Source: Rhyacophila brunnea (Eukaryota > Arthropoda > Insecta > Trichoptera > Rhyacophilidae). Taken from it: a stretch of DNA of 64,000 nucleotides. The notes below the pieces were generated by a model. It did no database searches and was not told the origin of the DNA. It saw only the letters and a program-made list of their open reading frames with translations. A program made the position numbers and the translations under genes. Of the stretch, positions 60,009 to 64,000 are shown one piece after another. The stretch is from assembly GCA_022495005.1 (NCBI GenBank), contig JAGYXB010000509.1, forward strand, positions 186,001 through 250,000. The letters are read 5' to 3'. Position 1 is the stretch's first letter. Every line of letters starts with the position of its first letter.

Positions 60009-60129
60009 TCATTTAACGTCACTTTCCGAGAAATGCTTCCCACACAGTAATGAATATTTAGATGGCACCCAGCTCTCCCGCCCGACTGCATCAATCCACA
60101 ATTTCCGAAGAACTTCATTTTTCGGAAAT
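60009..60129 (-). CDS. THAP zinc-finger second exon (solitary), ends in stop
   Basis: On the minus strand, after an AATTATTTCAG acceptor, one base completes a codon. The frame then reads FPKNEVLRKLWIDAVGRESW, VPSKYSLLCGKHFSESDVK and stop. This is the second half of a THAP domain: FP, the invariant Trp, and C-x2-H (CGKH) before F. The one-base overhang fits the phase-2 donor of typical THAP first exons, including the one at 9138-9208, but that one is on the other strand. No upstream THAP exon was found on this strand within the intron. The stop directly after the finger may mean truncation or an unrecognised donor. Transposon relic or nested gene piece. Confidence 0.5.
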
Positions 60130-61255
60130 CTGAAATAATTTAATTTATACCTATAACATTATAAAATTGCTACATATACTCCATTACATACCTCATATAA
60201 ATACAATTTTTGTTTGGTATTCTTAAAAATATATTTAACTCTGAAATGAAATATAAAATCTATGTAAATAATGAATGTCATTAACTAGCACAGTTTTTAC
60301 TTTGAAAAAGACATCGTATATTTTGGGTTCAAAATAATATTATGCATACGGCCCTGGATTTTTCGCAATAAACAACCATTTGACGCTTGATGTAAAAGTT
60401 TTGAATTGTTATTGTAAAAGATCTTTTAGGAAAAACTATCAATGTATAAATAATTAATAGTATGCATATTGTTCCAAAATGCTGTTACTCATTTGTATTC
60501 TTCCATTAATAAACATTTTTTTACCGAATAATAACGTATAATACGTAGAATAACAATATCATATCCGCCATGTTGTTTTACCACACGAACTTGAAGAAGC
60601 TCCAGAATACCAACATTACCAATTGTCTTTCTCCGATTCGTATTTTTAGTACATAAATGATAGCGTGTTCCCTCTCCAGTCTTTCAATCTCTTTGATGAA
60701 AACAGATTTAAATATTATTTTATTTTGATTATCATTTCTCTATCAACTATGAAGTGCATGATCGCCACAAGTAAGCACCTGTAATGCAATGTATTAAGCC
60801 AGTACATTTTGTAAAACCCTCACAGAGACAATCATTGCGAATATTGGCACCCTTTGATGTATCTATAAACACCGATACTGCATCGATATATTGCCAAGAT
60901 TTACCAGTGATGATGACTGCGTGCAATCGCCTTACTTAGTGAAAGGGAGCATAATAATTTTTATTGAAGTTGATAATTTATTAATGATTACATACATTTT
61001 CATATTTAAAAGCAGAAGAAAATATTTAAATTAAGTAACTTAGATGATAACTTGATAACAATACAATAAATTGTTGAAGGTTTTCTGTACTTTATCTGAC
61101 CACATATGCCATTATGACCACTAGCCAAAACTATGTATTGAGTTTGATGTTCTCATTACATAAAATACTGTTTTGTTTCTAATGGGCCCTAGGCACAATG
61201 CCCCAAGTTAGGCAAATGTTAATAATATTCATTATAAATGTTTTTTTTATTTCAG

Positions 61256-61398
61256 AAATGATGTTACCATCTAATGCCAATGTCTACTATGCAGTTAATA
61301 CAGCCTTTAACCTAAACTTCATTCTAAGGCCCAAAAGAAATGGTAATATTACAGAAACGGCAGCCAACGGTAAGAGTAACAAAAGCAAGAAAACTTGA
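61256..61398 (+). CDS. Rgl: Rgl last coding exon: end of RA domain and C-terminus
   Basis: Two bases complete the Glu codon split from exon 5. The frame then reads MMLPSNANVYYAVNTAFNLN and FILRPKRNGN, the final strand of the Ras-association domain (NANVYYAVN...FILR is the recurrent family ending). A short basic tail of Lys, Ser and Asn residues and a TGA at 61396-61398 follow. The acceptor is a long T tract ending TTTCAG at 61255. An apparent upstream ATG in the same frame at 61198 belongs to the intron. Joining to exon 5 restores a continuous RA domain, which is the main reason to place the junction here. Confidence 0.95.
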
Positions 61399-61652
61399 AG
61401 ATTTTAAGTGAGGAAGAGTAGAGACAATTTTTTACAACTCCATGACCAAAAAAACACTTGTGTTGTGTAATTATTGAACTAACATTGGTGCAAGCAAAGA
61501 TTTTTGTGCATTTAATTTGAAACCGTGTTTTTATTATTTATTCTAAAAGTATCAATTAGGTAGTTATTTTCTATACCATATTGATAGAAGCTTATCACCA
61601 CTAATAGGTTATGGTGAGATAGACTAAGGAGCCTTATCTAGATATTTTTATT

Positions 61653-61658
61653 AATAAA
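61653..61658 (+). terminator. Rgl: Candidate polyadenylation signal of Rgl
   Basis: This is the first canonical AATAAA downstream of the stop codon (about 255 bp away), followed within 15-25 bp by a GT/T-rich tract (GTGTTGTTTTATTTT). It would give a 3' UTR of roughly 270-290 bases. Several weaker AATAAA words farther on could serve longer transcripts. Confidence 0.45.
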
Positions 61659-62487
61659 CTGTTTCTGTGTTGTTTTATTTTGGGACCAATATAGTCTTTC
61701 CAAAATTTATTTAAAATTCATCATTCTATCCTATTATCTTGTTTGTAAACAGACCATAATTTTTACCCAACTTAATATATTATCGCTTATAATCTCTTTA
61801 ATATATTTAAATGAAAATTTATTACTATCTCCACTGTTGATAGTAAATATATTATTACCCATCTTTTTTAAAATAAATGTGTACCATTTTTTTTCATCTA
61901 ATACAATATATTAGATTCAATTATAATAAGGGTAACATGATTTTGCTGCAATAAGTTATTGGTTTAATTTATATATTTATTGTTGTCCAAAAATATAGTT
62001 CTGTATATTAAATACCTTCTATGTGGTTTGAGTCATATTCTGAAAAAAACTGTTCTAAAAAATAGTCGTAAATGATATATATTTTTTAACATTTTTTGTT
62101 GATCTAAATCATATAAGTATTAAAATTTGACATTTTTTTAATAATATATTTATTATTTAATAGAAAAATCGTATATTGTTTCCATGTTTTTATCACATAG
62201 GATTAATTCTATATGTACCGTGTTGAATATGTTGAATAATATGTGAACATGCCATGTTCACGTAACATTATTTTAATACTGACCTATTGCGGCGGACGCT
62301 TACATAGGTTCAATTATTACAGTGCATGATCTTGGATGCTCTCACACAGTAAGTATTAATTTAATATCGATTTTATTTTGTGATTTAATTTTTTTATTTG
62401 ATATTTCCACAAGTGATTTAATACAGATGGTAGAAAAAAATGTGCATCACGTGGTAACAATAACTCATTTTCGTAAACATCACCATT

Positions 62488-62791
62488 GGGTCTATTCTAT
62501 ACTTATCGAACACTAAATTGATAAATAGTATCAAACTTAGGGTAGGTTTGTATCAAAATATTAGCACTTATTGTAACAATTACACGAAGCCGGTTTTTAT
62601 TGTTGCAATAAGTGCGACATTTTAACAGCAGCAAGATAGGTACTGTTAAAATATAGCACTTATTGCAACAATAAAAACCGGCTTCGTGTAATTGTTACAA
62701 TAATTGCTAATATTTTGATACAAACCTACCCTAAGTTTGATAATATTTTTCACTTTATCACTTTAGCGGTCGATAAGCATAGAATAGACCC
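62488..62791. mobile_element. Multi-hairpin foldback element, family F, copy 3
   Basis: The ends are GGGTCTATTCTATACTTATC and (minus) GGGTCTATTCTATGCTTATC. Arms of about 100 bp (62530-62628 against 62643-62743) are almost perfect complements and include GAAGCCGGTTTTTATTGTTG. Each arm itself holds two opposed copies of the GCACTTATTG motif. The near-identity of the arms suggests recent formation or gene conversion. Confidence 0.8.
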
Positions 62792-64000
62792 ACATATATG
62801 AGGTAATTAATATATAAGAACGATATCTCGAATTTCATTCTTCATATATGATCAAAAATGCATTATATCAAGTCCTTTATGTGGACATATTAATGTTGAA
62901 AGAAAATTGTCATCGTAGTTATAAACAAAACTGTATGATCAATATGAGTTACAGCAATAAACATTATATGTGAAGTGATTTATTTATTGCGATTCAAAAA
63001 TTAGATGTTGGTACAAACACTTTTTAATGTCCTATTGGATTGCATTGTGGATAGAGCAGTGCTATTACACTCATTTGCTATGCTATTCTGGGATTATTAT
63101 CCCGAAATGTGAATTTATACAATATTCCTCTATAATACATAGATAATGCAAGATTGCTGTAGACTATTTATTGTAAAAGGTATTGCAATAATTCCAAGCT
63201 AATTTAGTACACTACTACTACTGTAGGTTTCATTTATGATTAAAGCTAATATTTCTTATTACATATTATTATATTGTAATATAATAATGTAATTATATTA
63301 ATGTTAGATAAAGTAATAATATACAAAGTGGTTTTAGTACACATGGAAAATAAGGCTTTCAACTCAGGTCTGAAGAGTAACATACTATTATTTATACATA
63401 TATAGTTGAATTTAATACTTGTTAATAAATTAATCTTTATTCTTCTAAACGATGCTTTAATTTTTGTACTGAGTGTGACAACCGAAAATAATTTTAATAA
63501 AATGTACCTCTTTATCTACTTTTTGTGTAAAATGTGTTTAATTTAAAAATATTGTATTCTCCAGCAGTCGAAGTGGATGGTAGATTACGACAGTTAGTTG
63601 TAAACGACAGATGCAAACTAACTTTAAAGTACTATACATAGTAAGATGACCAGCAAAAAGAAATACTGTCCAAATAAACCGATGATGAAATTAATAATAA
63701 TATGTACAGCTGTACATTTCCGTTTTATTTAAATATTCTTCATTTCATTAATTGAGATAAAAATTTGATTGTGAAACGTATAACCCACTGTTCAAAAAGT
63801 ATTAAACCTTTGCCTGGGAAAACTACAATAACTCAAATGGTCTCCGCTTGAGTATCGTGAAGCTAGATGCAAAATTCCATACAACACCACAGCTCAAATC
63901 ATTTCATTATTTTGCGTTGAATTAAAATCAGATGGGTGCTGAGTATACTCACTTATTCACAGGTAGGTTGACTGTCAGTGATTGACGATTTCTACAGGTG

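Larger units (their letters stand above)
58239..61255 (+). other. Rgl: Rgl intron 5
   Basis: A 3-kb intron with GTATGT and TTTCAG ends, splitting the RA domain. It contains dispersed repeat G copy 2 and a minus-strand THAP piece. The stretches 58250-58880, 59290-60000 and 60135-61250 hold only AT-rich sequence I cannot assign. Confidence 0.9.
5272..61398 (+). other. Rgl: Gene span: Ral guanine nucleotide exchange factor (RalGDS/RGL family), 5' end incomplete
   Basis: Six exons on the + strand join without a frame break (coding lengths 105, 272, 136, 198, 1303 and 143 nt; junction phases 0, 2, 0, 0, 1) and encode 718 residues plus a stop. Domain order by residue: conserved N-terminal segment 1-47, REM/RasGEF-N about 48-170, catalytic CDC25-like RasGEF about 215-490, Ser/Asn-rich linker about 494-610, Ras-association domain about 611-706. 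In the family, these proteins bind active Ras or Rap through the RA domain and catalyse GDP release from Ral GTPases at membranes, feeding exocyst and cytoskeletal signalling. The initiator methionine is missing, so one or more 5' exons remain to be found. Introns of 18.9 and 30.1 kb hold nearly all the repeats. Family assignment is secure; the Drosophila symbol is used by homology, from remembered motifs rather than an alignment. Confidence 0.93.
61399..64000 (+). other. Rgl 3' UTR and downstream sequence
   Basis: About 270 bases of probable 3' UTR lead to the AATAAA at 61653. Beyond that the sequence is AT-rich and holds the foldback element at 62488-62791. From 62800 to 64000 I recognise no exon, RNA gene or repeat family. 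A neighbouring gene may start past the end. Confidence 0.5.

Noticed and set aside
63860..64000. Possible terminal exon of a neighbouring gene at the window edge
   Set aside because: Donor-like words occur near the edge, but the frame is too short and truncated to judge.

Overview
The window is eukaryotic nuclear DNA from an arthropod, most likely an insect. It is AT-rich and intron-rich, contains short TTAGG-type repeats and frequent TAGGTACCTA-like words, and is crowded with mariner, hAT, TTAA-flanked and LINE/SINE sequences. The order cannot be fixed from sequence alone; the texture recalls aphid or lepidopteran genomes. There are no bacterial operons, CRISPR arrays or genuine rRNA/tRNA genes.

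One protein-coding gene is well supported and runs along the + strand through almost the whole window: the Ral guanine nucleotide exchange factor of the RalGDS/RGL family (Rgl of Drosophila). Six coding exons (5272-5376, 24251-24522, 54583-54718, 55207-55404, 56936-58238, 61256-61398) join in frame, with GT donors, AG acceptors and phases 0, 2, 0, 0, 1. They give 718 residues of protein ending in a stop codon: a conserved N-terminal segment, the REM (RasGEF-N) domain, the catalytic CDC25-type RasGEF domain, a serine-rich linker and a C-terminal Ras-association domain. The initiator exon was not found. It lies upstream of the window or is an unrecognised short exon before 5272. Introns 1 (18.9 kb) and 2 (30.1 kb) make up most of the sequence.

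Most other recognisable content is mobile-element debris inside the introns. (i) At least ten MITE-like elements are bounded by TTAA or near-TTAA, including one family with four copies, one of them a head-to-head palindrome. (ii) Several non-autonomous hAT-like elements carry 8-bp target duplications. (iii) A decayed mariner sits inside one of these hAT elements, and a related uninterrupted copy shows the empty site. (iv) A hAT-like element is nested in a LINE tail. (v) A 5'-truncated non-LTR retrotransposon keeps a 674-codon open reverse transcriptase frame. (vi) Other LINE pieces and tRNA-derived SINEs are present. (vii) A three-copy family of multi-hairpin foldback elements is built around one short motif. 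Two exon-like THAP zinc-finger pieces occur, one on + in intron 1 and one on - in intron 5. Their splice phases are compatible, but they lie about 51 kb apart on opposite strands.

Layout: 1-5271 upstream or 5' intron with an old LINE scrap and one MITE; 5272-24522 exons 1-2 and intron 1, with many MITEs, a THAP exon and SINEs; 24523-54582 intron 2, the main transposon graveyard; 54583-58238 exons 3-5, the REM end and catalytic core; 58239-61255 intron 5 with a dispersed repeat and a THAP piece; 61256-61398 last coding exon; 61399-64000 3' UTR, one foldback element and unassigned sequence.
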